Source of the DNA: Streptomyces sp. Y2F8-2
GTDB taxonomy: Bacteria; Actinomycetota; Actinomycetes; Streptomycetales; Streptomycetaceae
Assembly: GCF_014905555.1 (NCBI RefSeq)
Contig: NZ_BNGS01000010.1
Span: 301,494 to 365,493, forward strand
Reading direction: 5' to 3'
DNA length: 64,000 nt
The position numbers and the translations under genes were made by a program. This document shows, in pieces, positions 53,256-62,298 of the stretch (positions within the stretch are counted from its first letter, which is position 1; the number at the start of each line of letters is the position of its first letter). The notes under the pieces were generated by a model. The model was not told the DNA's origin, did no database searches, and worked only from the letters and a program-made list of their open reading frames with translations.

Positions 53256-54188
53256 ATGAGACTCGGTGTCCTCGACGTGGGTTCGAACACGGTGCATCTG
53301 CTGGTAGTGGACGCCCACCCCGGCGCGCGCCCCCTGCCCGCGCACTCGCACAAGGCGGAGCTGCGGCTCGCCGAACTCCTGGACGGCGACGGAGCCATCG
53401 GCCAGGAGGGCGTGGACAGGCTGATCGCCGTCGTCCGGGACGCCCTCCAGGCCGCCGAGGACAAGGGCGTCGAGGACCTGCTGCCGTTCGCCACCTCCGC
53501 GGTGCGCGAGGCCGGCAACGCCGACGACGTCCTGGCCCGGGTCGAGGACGCCACGGGCGTCCGGCTGCAGGTGCTGACCGGCGAGGAGGAGGCCCGGCTG
53601 ACCTTCCTCGCCGCCCGCCGCTGGTTCGGCTGGTCCGCGGGCAAACTCCTCGTCCTCGACATCGGCGGCGGCTCCCTGGAGATCGCCTACGGCATCGACG
53701 AGGAACCCGACGCGGCGGTGTCCCTGCCGCTGGGCGCCGGCCGGCTGACCGCCGCCTGGCTGCCCGGCGACCCGCCCGACCCCGAGGACGTCAGGGCGCT
53801 GCGCCGCCACGTACGGACCGAGATCGCCCGAACGGTCGGCGAGTTCAGCCGCTTCGGGCCGCCCGACCACGTCGTCGCCACCTCCAAGACGTTCAAGCAG
53901 CTCGCCCGCCTCGCCGGGGCGGCCCGCTCCGCCGACGGCCTGTACGTCCAGCGCGAACTGAAGCGGGAGTCACTGGAGGGCTGGGTGCCCCAGCTCGCCG
54001 GGATGACGGCCGTGCAGCGCTCGGAGCTCCCGGGTGTCTCCGACGGCCGTGCCGGCCAGCTGGTGGCCGGGGCGCTGGTCGCGGAGGCGGCGATGGACCT
54101 GTTCGGCGTGGAGGCGCTGGAGATATGCCCCTGGGCACTGCGGGAGGGAGTGATCCTGCGGAGGCTGGACCACATGGGCTCGGTGTGA
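53256..54188 (+). CDS. Ppx/GppA-family phosphatase
   Basis: A 310-aa member of the exopolyphosphatase/guanosine pentaphosphate phosphatase family (ASKHA fold). The phosphate-1 loop is LGVLDVGSNTVHLLVVD at the N-terminus and phosphate-2 is LVLDIGGGSLEIAYG near 140; LTGEEEARLTFLAARRWFG and ATSKTFKQLARLAG are conserved. Only the two catalytic subdomains are present, as in short actinobacterial Ppx1 enzymes. It may degrade polyphosphate or act on pppGpp. The ATG lies 7 bases after TAGCGT (53243-53248). Its last codons belong to the first unit of a 32-base tandem repeat. Confidence 0.9.
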   Translation: MRLGVLDVGSNTVHLLVVDAHPGARPLPAHSHKAELRLAELLDGDGAIGQEGVDRLIAVVRDALQAAEDKGVEDLLPFATSAVREAGNADDVLARVEDATGVRLQVLTGEEEARLTFLAARRWFGWSAGKLLVLDIGGGSLEIAYGIDEEPDAAVSLPLGAGRLTAAWLPGDPPDPEDVRALRRHVRTEIARTVGEFSRFGPPDHVVATSKTFKQLARLAGAARSADGLYVQRELKRESLEGWVPQLAGMTAVQRSELPGVSDGRAGQLVAGALVAEAAMDLFGVEALEICPWALREGVILRRLDHMGSV

Positions 54189-54298
54189 GCCGGGGGTCCC
54201 ACCGCATGGGCTCGGTGTGAGCCGGGGGTCCCACCGCATGGGCTCGGTGTGAGCAGCGGATCTCCACATCGGCCCGGTGTGAGCAGTGGGTGCCCCCA
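54173..54298 (+). repeat. Tandem 32-base repeats overlapping the ppx 3' end
   Basis: Units start at 54173, 54205, 54237 and 54267. The first two are identical over 32 bases (beginning CATGGGCTCGGTGTGAGCC); the third matches at its first 18 bases and the fourth is degenerate, all sharing CGGTGTGAGC. The first unit encodes the last residues and the TGA stop of the Ppx protein. There are no unique spacers, so this is not a CRISPR. Confidence 0.85.
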
Positions 54299-54459
54299 CA
54301 AGGGCGCGGGACTGTGACCGCTGCCGATCCGCCGCGCGGTCGCGAGGGGCCACGGCTCGTGACGCCGAGCTGACCCGCAAGGCACCCCCTAGTGACCTCG
54401 GCCACCCCCACCCCCCACTCCCGGCCCAACCGCCGGAGGCACCCCGTACCCTGTCCCTC

Positions 54460-55284
54460 GTGGCAGAACCAGCGGTGCGCATCCCGGATGCGAAGGTCGC
54501 GCTGTCGACGGCCTCCGTCTACCCGGAGTCGACGGCGACGGCCTTCGAGATCGCCGCGCGCCTCGGGTACGACGGGGTCGAGGTCATGGTGTGGACCGAC
54601 CCGGTCAGCCAGGACATCGAGGCGCTGCGTCGGCTCAGCGACTACCACCAGATCCCCATTCTGGCCGTCCACGCCCCCTGTCTGCTGATCACACAGCGGG
54701 TGTGGTCCACCGACCCCTGGGTCAAGCTCCAGCGGGCCCGTGCGGCCGCCGAGAAGCTCGGCGCCGGCACCGTCGTGGTCCATCCGCCCTTCCGCTGGCA
54801 GCGCCAGTACGCCCGTGACTTCGTGGACGGCATCTGGCGCATGGCGAACGAGACGGATGTGCGGTTCGCCGTCGAAAACATGTACCCGTGGCGCTACCGG
54901 GACCGCGAGATGCTCGCGTACGCCCCCGACTGGGACGTCACGAAGGACGACTACCGGCACTTCACGATCGACCTCAGTCACGCCGCGACGGCCCGCACGG
55001 ACGCCCTGCAGATGCTCGACCGCATGGGCGACCGCCTCGGCCACGTCCACCTCGCCGACGGCAACGGCTCCAACAAGGACGAGCACCTCGTCCCCGGCCG
55101 CGGGATACAGCCCTGCGCCGAGGTCCTGGAGCGGCTGGCTCTGGGCGGCTTCGACGGCTACGTCGTCATCGAGGTCAACACCCGCCGCGCCATGTCCGGC
55201 GCCGAGCGCGAGGCCGACCTCGCGGAGGCCCTCGCCTTCACCCGGCTGCACCTGGCGTCGGCGGTGCGGGTATCCGGCCGGTGA
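54460..55284 (+). CDS. Sugar phosphate isomerase/epimerase family protein (AP endonuclease-like TIM barrel)
   Basis: A 274-aa TIM-barrel protein of the AP_endonuc_2 superfamily. It begins VALSTASVYPESTATAFEIA and shows metal-ligand motifs LAVHAPCLLI (His), VVHPPFRW (His), FAVENMYPWR (Glu), TIDLSHAAT (Asp/His), GHVHLADGNG and VVIEVNTRR (Glu), a complete three-metal-type set. Substrate unknown. The GTG at 54460 lies 7 bases after TACCCT (54447-54452), suggesting a leaderless mRNA. It lies between the repeat array and ilvD, all on the plus strand. Confidence 0.85.
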   Translation: MAEPAVRIPDAKVALSTASVYPESTATAFEIAARLGYDGVEVMVWTDPVSQDIEALRRLSDYHQIPILAVHAPCLLITQRVWSTDPWVKLQRARAAAEKLGAGTVVVHPPFRWQRQYARDFVDGIWRMANETDVRFAVENMYPWRYRDREMLAYAPDWDVTKDDYRHFTIDLSHAATARTDALQMLDRMGDRLGHVHLADGNGSNKDEHLVPGRGIQPCAEVLERLALGGFDGYVVIEVNTRRAMSGAEREADLAEALAFTRLHLASAVRVSGR

Positions 55285-55440
55285 GCGGGCTCCGGCCCGG
55301 CCGAGGACCGAAGACGGCCCTGAGACACACGTCCCGCATTCCGGACATCGTGTCCGTCCCTTGGAGCACCGGCGTACGCTCGACGTGAGCCAGAACTCCG
55401 CCAGGCTCCCTGGTGGAACTCTCCGAAGGAGCGAGCGACG

Positions 55441-57294
55441 ATGCCCGAGCTGAGGTCCCGCACAGTCACCCACGGCCGCAACATGGCGGGCGCCCGCGCC
55501 CTTATGCGCGCCTCCGGTGTACCCGGTGCGGACATCGGACGGAAGCCGATCATCGCCGTCGCCAACTCCTTCACCGAGTTCGTCCCGGGCCACACCCACC
55601 TCCAGCCGGTCGGCCGGATCGTCAGCGAGGCGATCCAGGAGGCCGGCGGCATCCCGCGCGAGTTCAACACCATCGCGGTGGACGACGGCATCGCCATGGG
55701 CCACGGCGGCATGCTGTACTCCCTGCCCTCCCGCGACCTGATCGCGGACAGCGTGGAGTACATGGTGGAGGCCCACTGCGCCGACGCCCTGGTCTGCATC
55801 TCCAACTGCGACAAGATCACCCCGGGCATGCTGATGGCCGCCCTGCGCCTGAACATCCCGACGGTCTTCGTCTCCGGCGGCCCGATGGAGTCCGGCCGGG
55901 CCACCCTGGTCGACGGCACCGTCCGCACCCTGGACCTGGTCGACGCGATCTCCGACGCCGTGAACGACAAGGTCTCCGACGAGGACATCCTCCGCATCGA
56001 GGAGAACGCCTGCCCGACCTGCGGCTCCTGTTCCGGCATGTTCACCGCCAACTCGATGAACTGCCTCACCGAGGCGATCGGCCTCTCTCTCCCCGGCAAC
56101 GGTTCGGTCCTCGCCACCCACACCGCCCGCAAGCAGCTGTACGTGGACGCGGCCCGCACGGTCATGGACCTCACCCGCCGCTACTACGAGCAGGACGACG
56201 ACACGGTCCTGCCGCGCAACATCGCCACCTTCTCCGCCTTCGAGAACGCGATGGCCCTCGACATCGCGATGGGCGGCTCCACCAACACGATCCTGCACCT
56301 GCTGGCGGCGGCCCAGGAGGCGGGCGTCCCCTTCGGCCTGGAGGAGATCGACCAGGTCTCGCGCCGGGTGCCGTGCCTGGCGAAGGTGGCCCCGAACGTC
56401 GCCAAGAACCGCACGTACTACATGGAGGACGTGCACCGCGCCGGCGGCATCCCCGCCCTCCTCGGCGAGCTGCACCGCGCGGGCCTGCTGAACGAGGACG
56501 TGCACGCCGTCCACAGCCCGTCCCTCGCGGACTGGCTGAAGACGTGGGACGTCCGCGGCGGATCACCCTCCCCGGAGGCCGTGGAACTGTGGCACGCGGC
56601 CCCCGGCTGCGTCCGCTCGGCCGAGGCCTTCTCCCAGTCGGAGCGCTGGGAGGCCCTCGACGAGGACGCCGAGAACGGCTGCATCCGCTCCGCGGAGCAC
56701 GCGTACTCCAAGGACGGCGGCCTGGCGGTGCTCAAGGGCAACCTGGCCGAGGACGGCTGCGTGGTGAAGACCGCGGGCGTCGACGAGTCGATCTGGACCT
56801 TCGAAGGCCCTGCGGTCGTCTGCGAGTCGCAGGAGGAGGCCGTCGAGAAGGTCCTCACCCAGCAGGTCAAGGAGGGCGACGTCGTCGTCATCCGCTACGA
56901 GGGCCCCAAGGGCGGCCCCGGCATGCAGGAGATGCTGTACCCGACCTCGTACCTCAAGGGCCGCGGCCTGGGGAAGGCCTGCGCGCTGATCACGGACGGC
57001 CGCTTCTCCGGCGGCACATCGGGCCTGTCGATCGGTCACGCGTCACCGGAGGCGGCCTCCGGCGGCACGATCGCCCTGGTGCGGGACGGCGACCGCATCC
57101 GCATCGACATCCCGAACCGCACGATCGAGCTCCTGGTCTCCGACGAGGAGCTCGACACCCGCCGTGCCGCGCTGAACGGCGTCTACGCCCCCGCGAACCG
57201 CGACCGCAAGGTCTCCGCGGCACTGCGCGCGTACGCCGCGATGGCGACGAGCGCGGACAAGGGCGCGGTGCGCGATGTGACGAAGCTGGGCTGA
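55441..57294 (+). CDS. ilvD: Dihydroxy-acid dehydratase
   Basis: Fourth enzyme of valine and isoleucine synthesis, dehydrating dihydroxy acids to 2-oxo acids with an Fe-S cluster. Conserved blocks include ISNCDKITPGMLMAALRLNI (cluster Cys), ACPTCGSCSGMFTANSMNCL, GSTNTILHLLAAAQEAGV and DGRFSGGTSGLSIGHASPEA. At 617 aa it is the long E. coli-type form. The ATG follows AAGGAG at 55425-55430. It stands apart from other ilv genes. Its stop lies inside a 23-base-period direct repeat, followed by a terminator shared with the convergent kinase gene. Confidence 0.95.
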   Translation: MPELRSRTVTHGRNMAGARALMRASGVPGADIGRKPIIAVANSFTEFVPGHTHLQPVGRIVSEAIQEAGGIPREFNTIAVDDGIAMGHGGMLYSLPSRDLIADSVEYMVEAHCADALVCISNCDKITPGMLMAALRLNIPTVFVSGGPMESGRATLVDGTVRTLDLVDAISDAVNDKVSDEDILRIEENACPTCGSCSGMFTANSMNCLTEAIGLSLPGNGSVLATHTARKQLYVDAARTVMDLTRRYYEQDDDTVLPRNIATFSAFENAMALDIAMGGSTNTILHLLAAAQEAGVPFGLEEIDQVSRRVPCLAKVAPNVAKNRTYYMEDVHRAGGIPALLGELHRAGLLNEDVHAVHSPSLADWLKTWDVRGGSPSPEAVELWHAAPGCVRSAEAFSQSERWEALDEDAENGCIRSAEHAYSKDGGLAVLKGNLAEDGCVVKTAGVDESIWTFEGPAVVCESQEEAVEKVLTQQVKEGDVVVIRYEGPKGGPGMQEMLYPTSYLKGRGLGKACALITDGRFSGGTSGLSIGHASPEAASGGTIALVRDGDRIRIDIPNRTIELLVSDEELDTRRAALNGVYAPANRDRKVSAALRAYAAMATSADKGAVRDVTKLG

Positions 57295-57332
57295 GGACTC
57301 ACTCCAGGAGCCGTTGAGGACTCACTCCAGGA
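57292..57332 (+). repeat. Direct repeat spanning the ilvD stop
   Basis: An 18-base unit (TGAGGACTCACTCCAGGA) occurs at 57292-57309 and 57315-57332. The first copy begins with the ilvD TGA stop codon. It looks like a recent local duplication between the stop and the terminator. Confidence 0.85.
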
Positions 57333-57339
57333 ACGCCGC

Positions 57340-57369
57340 AAAGGGCCGCCCGCCGCCGGGCGGCCCTTT
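57340..57369. terminator. Bidirectional intrinsic terminator between ilvD and kinase gene
   Basis: A perfect 13-bp stem (57340-57352 with 57357-57369) begins AAA and ends TTT, with a 4-base loop, so it can terminate from both sides. It ends 6 bases before the kinase stop codon. Confidence 0.8.
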
Positions 57370-57375
57370 CGCGTC

Positions 57376-59469
57376 CTACCAGCGAGCCGGGTCGCGTCCG
57401 TCGACGGCGAAGACGGTGCCGTCGGGGGCGGCGGCGTAGACGTGGTGGTCGACGACCAGGGGTTCGGGCAGCGCCGCCATGACCCGGTCCGAGCTCGGGC
57501 CCAGCCGTGGCCGGGTCTGACCGGTGAGCTTCCCGTCACGGGCGTCGACGGCTATGAGCCGCCCGTCGGCCGCCGTGAAGTACACCTGCCCATCGGCCAC
57601 GACGGGCGCCGAGCCGCGGCTCACGGATGTTTCCAGATGCCACAGTTCCTTCCGCGTGTCCAGGTCCACGGCCTTCAGCGCACCGCCCGCCGCCAGGAGG
57701 TAGACGACGGTTCCGTGCACGGTCGCGCGCGCGCCGTCCAGCGCGATGGTCAGGGACACGCGGCGCGCCGATCCGGAACCGGGGGCGTAGCGGACGACCG
57801 CTCTCGTCTCCCCGTAGGCGCCCAGGGAGAGGAAGAAGAGGGAGCCGTCCTTGGAGGCGAAGGGTTCGAGCTGCCCGCTGAGCCGGGCGTCCCACCGCAC
57901 GTCGCCGGTCACCGGATCCACCGCGGTGACGCGCGTGATGCTCCCGTCATCGGAGACGCTCGTCGCGTACGCCGCCGGGTCTGCTGGGAACGAGCTGAAC
58001 AGGGGCATGCTCTGGCCGGGGATCCGCCGGTGCCATTTCGTGTCGCCCGATGCGCTGTCGACGCCGGTGACAGTGCCGTCCTTACCGGTGATCAGCAGCA
58101 TGCCCCCGGCCGACCGCAATCCGTTGTACGACGGGACGCCGCGCTGCCAACGAGTCCTGCCCGAAACGGGGTCCAACGCCTCCATACGCCGTCCCTCGCC
58201 CAGCAGCGGCTGCACCAGGCCGCCCGACAGGGCCGGCGGCCCGCTCCTGAGCGCCGTGGCGACGCCGTGCCTCCACAGCAGCGTGCCGTCGGCCGGATCG
58301 AGGGCATAGACGAGCCCTGACCGTGCGCACAGCAGCTTCCCCGCCCCGTAAGAACAGTGGGGCGCACTGGTGCCCCCGGAAACCGGAGGCGTCTGCCACT
58401 GGTGGAATCCGTCCGCCGGGGCCGACCGGGTGGTGGCCCGCCGTGGCCCGCCGTCTCCCAGCAGGGGAATCGAGGCGAACGCGCCGACGGCCACCAGACC
58501 GAGCGCCCCGGCGGCCAGGGCCGTCCGCTTGCGCAGCCGCCCCCTCAGCCGCGGCCGCGGCTTCTCGGGGCCGGCCGGGGACTTCGGTACGTCGCTGTCG
58601 CCCGCCCGCTGCGCCTGTATGAACGGCTGGGTGTCGTACGAGGCCGCCACCGACCGCAGTTCCCGCATCAGTTCGTCCGGTGTGGGCCGGTCCTCGGGTT
58701 CCTTGGCGAGGCACCGCAGCACGAGCGGCGCCAGATCCTCCGGTACGCCGGCCAGCTCCGGTTCGTCGTGCACCACCTGGTAGGCCACGATGTACGGACT
58801 GTCCGAGTCGAACGGCCCCCGCCCGGTGGCCGCGTGCACCATCACGGACCCGAGCGCGAAGACGTCGGCGGCCGGGCCGACCTCCCTCGGCCGCCGGAAC
58901 TGCTCGGGCGCCATGAAGGGCGGCGTGCCGATCAACTTGCCCGTCTCGGTGTGCAGTTCGCTGTCCGTCGGCCGGGAGATGCCGAAGTCGATGACCTTGG
59001 GGCCGTCCTCGGCGAGCAGCACGTTGCTCGGCTTCAGGTCCCGGTGCACGACCCCGGCCCGATGGATGTCGCGCAGCGCCTCCGCGAGCCCGGCCATCAG
59101 CCGGCGCAACTGGGCCGGGACCATGGGCCCGTTCCGCTTCACATGGTCGGACAGGGTCGGTCCGGGGATGAAGAGCGTGGCCATCCAGGGCCGTTCGGCC
59201 TCCGGGTCGGCGTCGACGACGGGCGCCGTGAAGGCACCGCTCACCCTCCGGGCCGCGGCCACCTCCTGCCGGAAACGGCCCCTGAACTCGGGGTCCTTGG
59301 CGTACTCGGCGTGGACGACCTTCACCGCCAGCTTCATCCCGGAGGCGCTGCGGGCCAGGTGCACCACGCCCATGCCGCCGGAGCCCAGGCAGGAGTCCAG
59401 ACGGTAGTTACCGGCGTACTCGGGAAGTTCCGCTTCCGCGCCCGCTCCGGTGTTGCGCTGTGGCGTCAT
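57376..59469 (-). CDS. Membrane Ser/Thr protein kinase with PQQ-type beta-propeller sensor
   Basis: A 697-aa kinase. The Hanks-type catalytic domain (about residues 20-275) has the Gly loop CLGSGGMGVVHLAR, the ATP lysine in LAVKVVHA, HRDLKPSNVLL and the DFG in VIDFGIS, so it should be active. A single membrane helix (ALAAGALGLVAVGAFASIPL, about 325-345) leads to an extracytoplasmic domain of repeated PQQ-like blades (VYALDPADGTLLWRHG, MEALDPVSGRTRWQRGV, LIAVDARDGKLTGQ). These propellers bind ligands or partner proteins. The ATG at 59469 follows a GGGGGTGG site. The convergent neighbour is ilvD. Confidence 0.92.
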   Translation of the reverse strand: MTPQRNTGAGAEAELPEYAGNYRLDSCLGSGGMGVVHLARSASGMKLAVKVVHAEYAKDPEFRGRFRQEVAAARRVSGAFTAPVVDADPEAERPWMATLFIPGPTLSDHVKRNGPMVPAQLRRLMAGLAEALRDIHRAGVVHRDLKPSNVLLAEDGPKVIDFGISRPTDSELHTETGKLIGTPPFMAPEQFRRPREVGPAADVFALGSVMVHAATGRGPFDSDSPYIVAYQVVHDEPELAGVPEDLAPLVLRCLAKEPEDRPTPDELMRELRSVAASYDTQPFIQAQRAGDSDVPKSPAGPEKPRPRLRGRLRKRTALAAGALGLVAVGAFASIPLLGDGGPRRATTRSAPADGFHQWQTPPVSGGTSAPHCSYGAGKLLCARSGLVYALDPADGTLLWRHGVATALRSGPPALSGGLVQPLLGEGRRMEALDPVSGRTRWQRGVPSYNGLRSAGGMLLITGKDGTVTGVDSASGDTKWHRRIPGQSMPLFSSFPADPAAYATSVSDDGSITRVTAVDPVTGDVRWDARLSGQLEPFASKDGSLFFLSLGAYGETRAVVRYAPGSGSARRVSLTIALDGARATVHGTVVYLLAAGGALKAVDLDTRKELWHLETSVSRGSAPVVADGQVYFTAADGRLIAVDARDGKLTGQTRPRLGPSSDRVMAALPEPLVVDHHVYAAAPDGTVFAVDGRDPARW

Positions 59470-59648
59470 GGACCACCCCCGTGCTGTTCGTCCGCGCGCG
59501 CGACGCACGGAGCCTAGTCGATGACTCGTACGAGACCGAGGCGGCTTGCCAGCCTCCGCGTGCGCGTCATACATGTGTGTTTGAAGGTGTGACACGAGGG
59601 AATCAACGGACCCCATGACAGTCATGGGGCTCGAGGGGGAGGATGTCC

Positions 59649-59963
59649 ATGTCTGTCGACCACGTGGAAGACGCCGAGCGCGACACCGAGCAGCAGGCCG
59701 TCACGGCGATGGCTCTGCGCTACTACTCGGTCGCCCCGGGAGTCCGGCTCAACGTCCGCAGCGGCCCCGGCACCGGCTACACCATCGTCCGGGTCCTGCC
59801 CGAGGGTGCCAAGGTGCCGATCTACTGCCAGACGCCGGGCACGACGGTGACCGGTCCGTATGGCACGAGCAACATATGGGACAACATCGACAGCGGCGAG
59901 TACGTCTCCGACGCGTATGTGAACACCGGCAGCGACGGCTACGTAGCCCCGCGCTGCGGCTGA
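59649..59963 (+). CDS. Small SH3-like domain protein
   Basis: A 104-aa protein made almost entirely of one bacterial SH3 domain (VRLNVRSGPGTGYTIVRVLP, then EGAKVPIYCQTPGTTVTGPY and YVSDAYVNTGSDGYVAPRCG), normally a cell-wall-binding or extracellular module. Two cysteines (about 80 and 103 in the C-terminal half region) could pair. Unusually no signal peptide is visible: the N-terminus is MSVDHVEDAERDTEQQ. The ATG at 59649 is preferred because GAGGGGGAGG lies six bases upstream; an ATG at 59643 overlaps that site. It is divergent from the PQQ kinase. Confidence 0.78.
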   Translation: MSVDHVEDAERDTEQQAVTAMALRYYSVAPGVRLNVRSGPGTGYTIVRVLPEGAKVPIYCQTPGTTVTGPYGTSNIWDNIDSGEYVSDAYVNTGSDGYVAPRCG

Positions 59964-60010
59964 CCGTCCCGCCGCGGGGGCCCGCCCACCGCCGGAGTGA
60001 TAATCGACGC

Positions 60011-60505
60011 GTGAGCGACGACAACGGCACTCCGGACACCCCCAAGGGCGGCCCCCGCCCCGAACCGATCCGCTTCTTCGGCACCACCTGGGTGGATCAC
60101 GACGGCGGCTACACGGTCCGCCGTATCGCCGTGTCCGTCGGCTCCCTCGCCGCCGCGGCGATCTCCTGCCTCGTCCTGCGCTTCGCCTACCAGGGCCTGA
60201 GCATCGCCGACGTCGGCGCACCGGTGACGTTCCTGGTCGTGGTCATGTTCGCCGTGTGCAGCGCACTCGCGTTCGGCCACACCTGGGGAGCCTTCACCAA
60301 GCGCCCCGACCCCGAGCGCCAGTCCTCCCTGCGCGGCCTCCTCACCATCGGCTTCGTCGGCTCCCTCCTCGCCTACTTCTTCCGCTCCCTGACCGAGGCC
60401 CCCGGCGAGAAACTCCACCGCGAGGAGTACGACCAGGCCCGCGCCGCCCACGAGAAGCGCACCTCGCGCCGCACCGGCAACCCCTCCCGTCGGCGCCGTT
60501 CCTGA
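60011..60505 (+). CDS. Hypothetical four-helix membrane protein
   Basis: A 164-aa membrane protein without a recognised family. Helices are visible at about 40-58 (IAVSVGSLAAAAISCLVLRF), 70-92 (PVTFLVVVMFAVCSALAFGH) and 112-125 (LLTIGFVGSLLAYFFRSL); the C-terminal tail is basic and charged (RTSRRTGNPSRRRRS). A GATAAT hexamer (59999-60004) lies 6 bases before the GTG, so the mRNA is probably leaderless. It precedes a methyltransferase gene on the same strand by 67 bases. Confidence 0.72.
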   Translation: MSDDNGTPDTPKGGPRPEPIRFFGTTWVDHDGGYTVRRIAVSVGSLAAAAISCLVLRFAYQGLSIADVGAPVTFLVVVMFAVCSALAFGHTWGAFTKRPDPERQSSLRGLLTIGFVGSLLAYFFRSLTEAPGEKLHREEYDQARAAHEKRTSRRTGNPSRRRRS

Positions 60506-60572
60506 CCCGGGCCTCGCCCAACGCCGCGTAAACCCGCTGCCCCGGCCGCCGCCTCCCGGCCACCATGGGCGT

Positions 60573-61352
60573 ATGACCGCGCCCTCCCGAGCCGCCCGCG
60601 CCCACTCCTTCAACGCGGCCGCCGCCCAGTACGCCGCGAACCGGCCCTCCTACCCGCCCGCCCTCTTCGACGCTCTCGAAGACCTCGCCGACCGCCCCCT
60701 CGCCGGCGCCCGCGTGGCCGACATCGGCGCCGGCACCGGTATCGCCACCACCCTGCTCAAGGCACGCGGCGCGCACGTACTCGCCGTGGAGCCCGGCGCC
60801 GGCATGGCCGACCAGTTCCGCCGCACCCTCCCCGACGTCCCGCTCCTGCGCGGCGACGGCAACGCCCTCCCGCTCGCCACCGCCTCCATCGACGTCCTCA
60901 CCTACGCCCAGTCCTGGCACTGGACCGACCCGGCCCGCTCGGTCCCCGAGGCCCTGCGCGTCCTGCGGCCGGGCGGCGCGCTCGCACTGTGGTGGAACAT
61001 GGACGCCCAGGACGTCCCCTGGATCACCGAGCAGGCGGACCGCATCAAACGCTTCTTCGGCACCGAGAAGGCCACCAAGAACGGCGCCGGCGGCACCACC
61101 CGTACCGAACTCGCCTTCGAAGGCGCCCCCGAGATCCCCGCCCACGCCCGCCACGTCGTCCGCTGGAGCCGTACGGTCCCCGTCGACACCCACCTCGCCA
61201 ACATCGGCAGCCACTCGATCTTCCTGGTCGGCGGCGAGGAACGCGCCAGGGCCTTCCTCGCCGAGGAGCGGGACCACCTCCTCAAGACCTTCCCGGACGG
61301 CCGTGTCGAGGAGGTCTACGACGTGCTACTGATCGTGGCCCGGCGGCACTAG
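60573..61352 (+). CDS. Class I SAM-dependent methyltransferase (UbiE/Trm9-like)
   Basis: A 259-aa methyltransferase. Motif I is VADIGAGTGIATTLLKARG near residue 48, motif post-I is VLAVEPGAGMADQFRR, and motif II/III region is LTYAQSWHWTDPARSVPEAL and VLRPGGALALWWN. The N-terminal HSFNAAAAQYAANRPSYPPA is typical of methyltransferase_11 proteins of the TAM/Trm9-like group, which often methylate small acids, but the substrate is not identifiable. The gap of 136 bases before proC has no gene. Confidence 0.87.
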   Translation: MTAPSRAARAHSFNAAAAQYAANRPSYPPALFDALEDLADRPLAGARVADIGAGTGIATTLLKARGAHVLAVEPGAGMADQFRRTLPDVPLLRGDGNALPLATASIDVLTYAQSWHWTDPARSVPEALRVLRPGGALALWWNMDAQDVPWITEQADRIKRFFGTEKATKNGAGGTTRTELAFEGAPEIPAHARHVVRWSRTVPVDTHLANIGSHSIFLVGGEERARAFLAEERDHLLKTFPDGRVEEVYDVLLIVARRH

Positions 61353-61488
61353 CCGCGGGCAGTCGTGCCCGGGGCGGCGCGGCACGGCACGCACAGCCAC
61401 CGTCCCGCCCACCGGACACCCCGCCGAGCGCACCCTCCCCGGTGCGAGGATGACCGAAGGACGACGCACCCCGGAGGGCCCCACCACC

Positions 61489-62298
61489 ATGACCCAGAAA
61501 GTCGCAGTCCTCGGTACCGGCAAGATCGGCGAAGCCCTGCTCAGCGGAATGATCCGAGCCGGCTGGGCCCCCGCCGACCTCCTGGTGACCGCCCGCCGCC
61601 CGGAGCGGGCCGAAGAGCTCCGCGCCCGCTACGGCGTCACCCCGGTCACCAACCCCGAGGCCGCGAAGTCCGCCGACACGCTCATCCTCACGGTCAAGCC
61701 CCAGGACATGGGCACGCTCCTGGACGAACTCGCACCCCACGTTCCCGCCGACCGTCTGGTCATCAGTGGGGCCGCCGGCATCCCCACCTCCTTCTTCGAG
61801 GCCCGCCTCGCCGTCGGCACCCCCGTCGTCCGCGTCATGACGAACACCCCCGCCCTCGTCGACGAGGCCATGTCCGTCATCTCCGCCGGCACCCACGCCA
61901 CCGCCGACCACCTGGCCCACACCGAGGAGATCTTCGGCGCCGTCGGCAAGACCCTCCGTGTCCCCGAGTCCCAGCAGGACGCCTGCACCGCGCTGTCCGG
62001 CTCGGGCCCGGCGTACTTCTTCTACCTGGTCGAGGCCATGACCGACGCCGGCATCCTGCTCGGCCTGCCCCGTGACAAGGCCCACGACCTCATCGTCCAG
62101 TCCGCGATCGGCGCGGCGGTGATGCTCCGCGACAGCGGCGAGCACCCGGTCAAGCTCCGCGAGAACGTCACCTCGCCCGCGGGAACCACCATCAACGCCA
62201 TCCGCGAACTCGAGAACCACGGCGTACGGGCCGCCCTCATCGCCGCCCTGGAAGCCGCCCGCGACCGCAGCCGCGAACTGGCCTCCGGCAACAACTGA
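61489..62298 (+). CDS. proC: Pyrroline-5-carboxylate reductase
   Basis: Last step of proline synthesis, reducing pyrroline-5-carboxylate with NAD(P)H. The Rossmann motif is VAVLGTGKIGEALLSGMIRA at the N-terminus, and the family signature appears as ALSGSGPAYFFYLVEAMTDA and LRENVTSPAGTTINAIRELE. The 269-aa length is normal. The ATG at 61489 is used, with GGAGG at 61473-61477 upstream; an ATG 13 codons earlier is in frame. It converges on trpS. Confidence 0.94.
   Translation: MTQKVAVLGTGKIGEALLSGMIRAGWAPADLLVTARRPERAEELRARYGVTPVTNPEAAKSADTLILTVKPQDMGTLLDELAPHVPADRLVISGAAGIPTSFFEARLAVGTPVVRVMTNTPALVDEAMSVISAGTHATADHLAHTEEIFGAVGKTLRVPESQQDACTALSGSGPAYFFYLVEAMTDAGILLGLPRDKAHDLIVQSAIGAAVMLRDSGEHPVKLRENVTSPAGTTINAIRELENHGVRAALIAALEAARDRSRELASGNN

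Noticed and set aside
54173..54298. Possible CRISPR array
   Set aside because: The repeats are contiguous with no unique spacers and overlap a coding sequence; no cas genes are present.
53893..56514. 873-codon minus-strand frame across ppx, the TIM-barrel gene and ilvD
   Set aside because: It spans three conserved plus-strand genes and has no family features.
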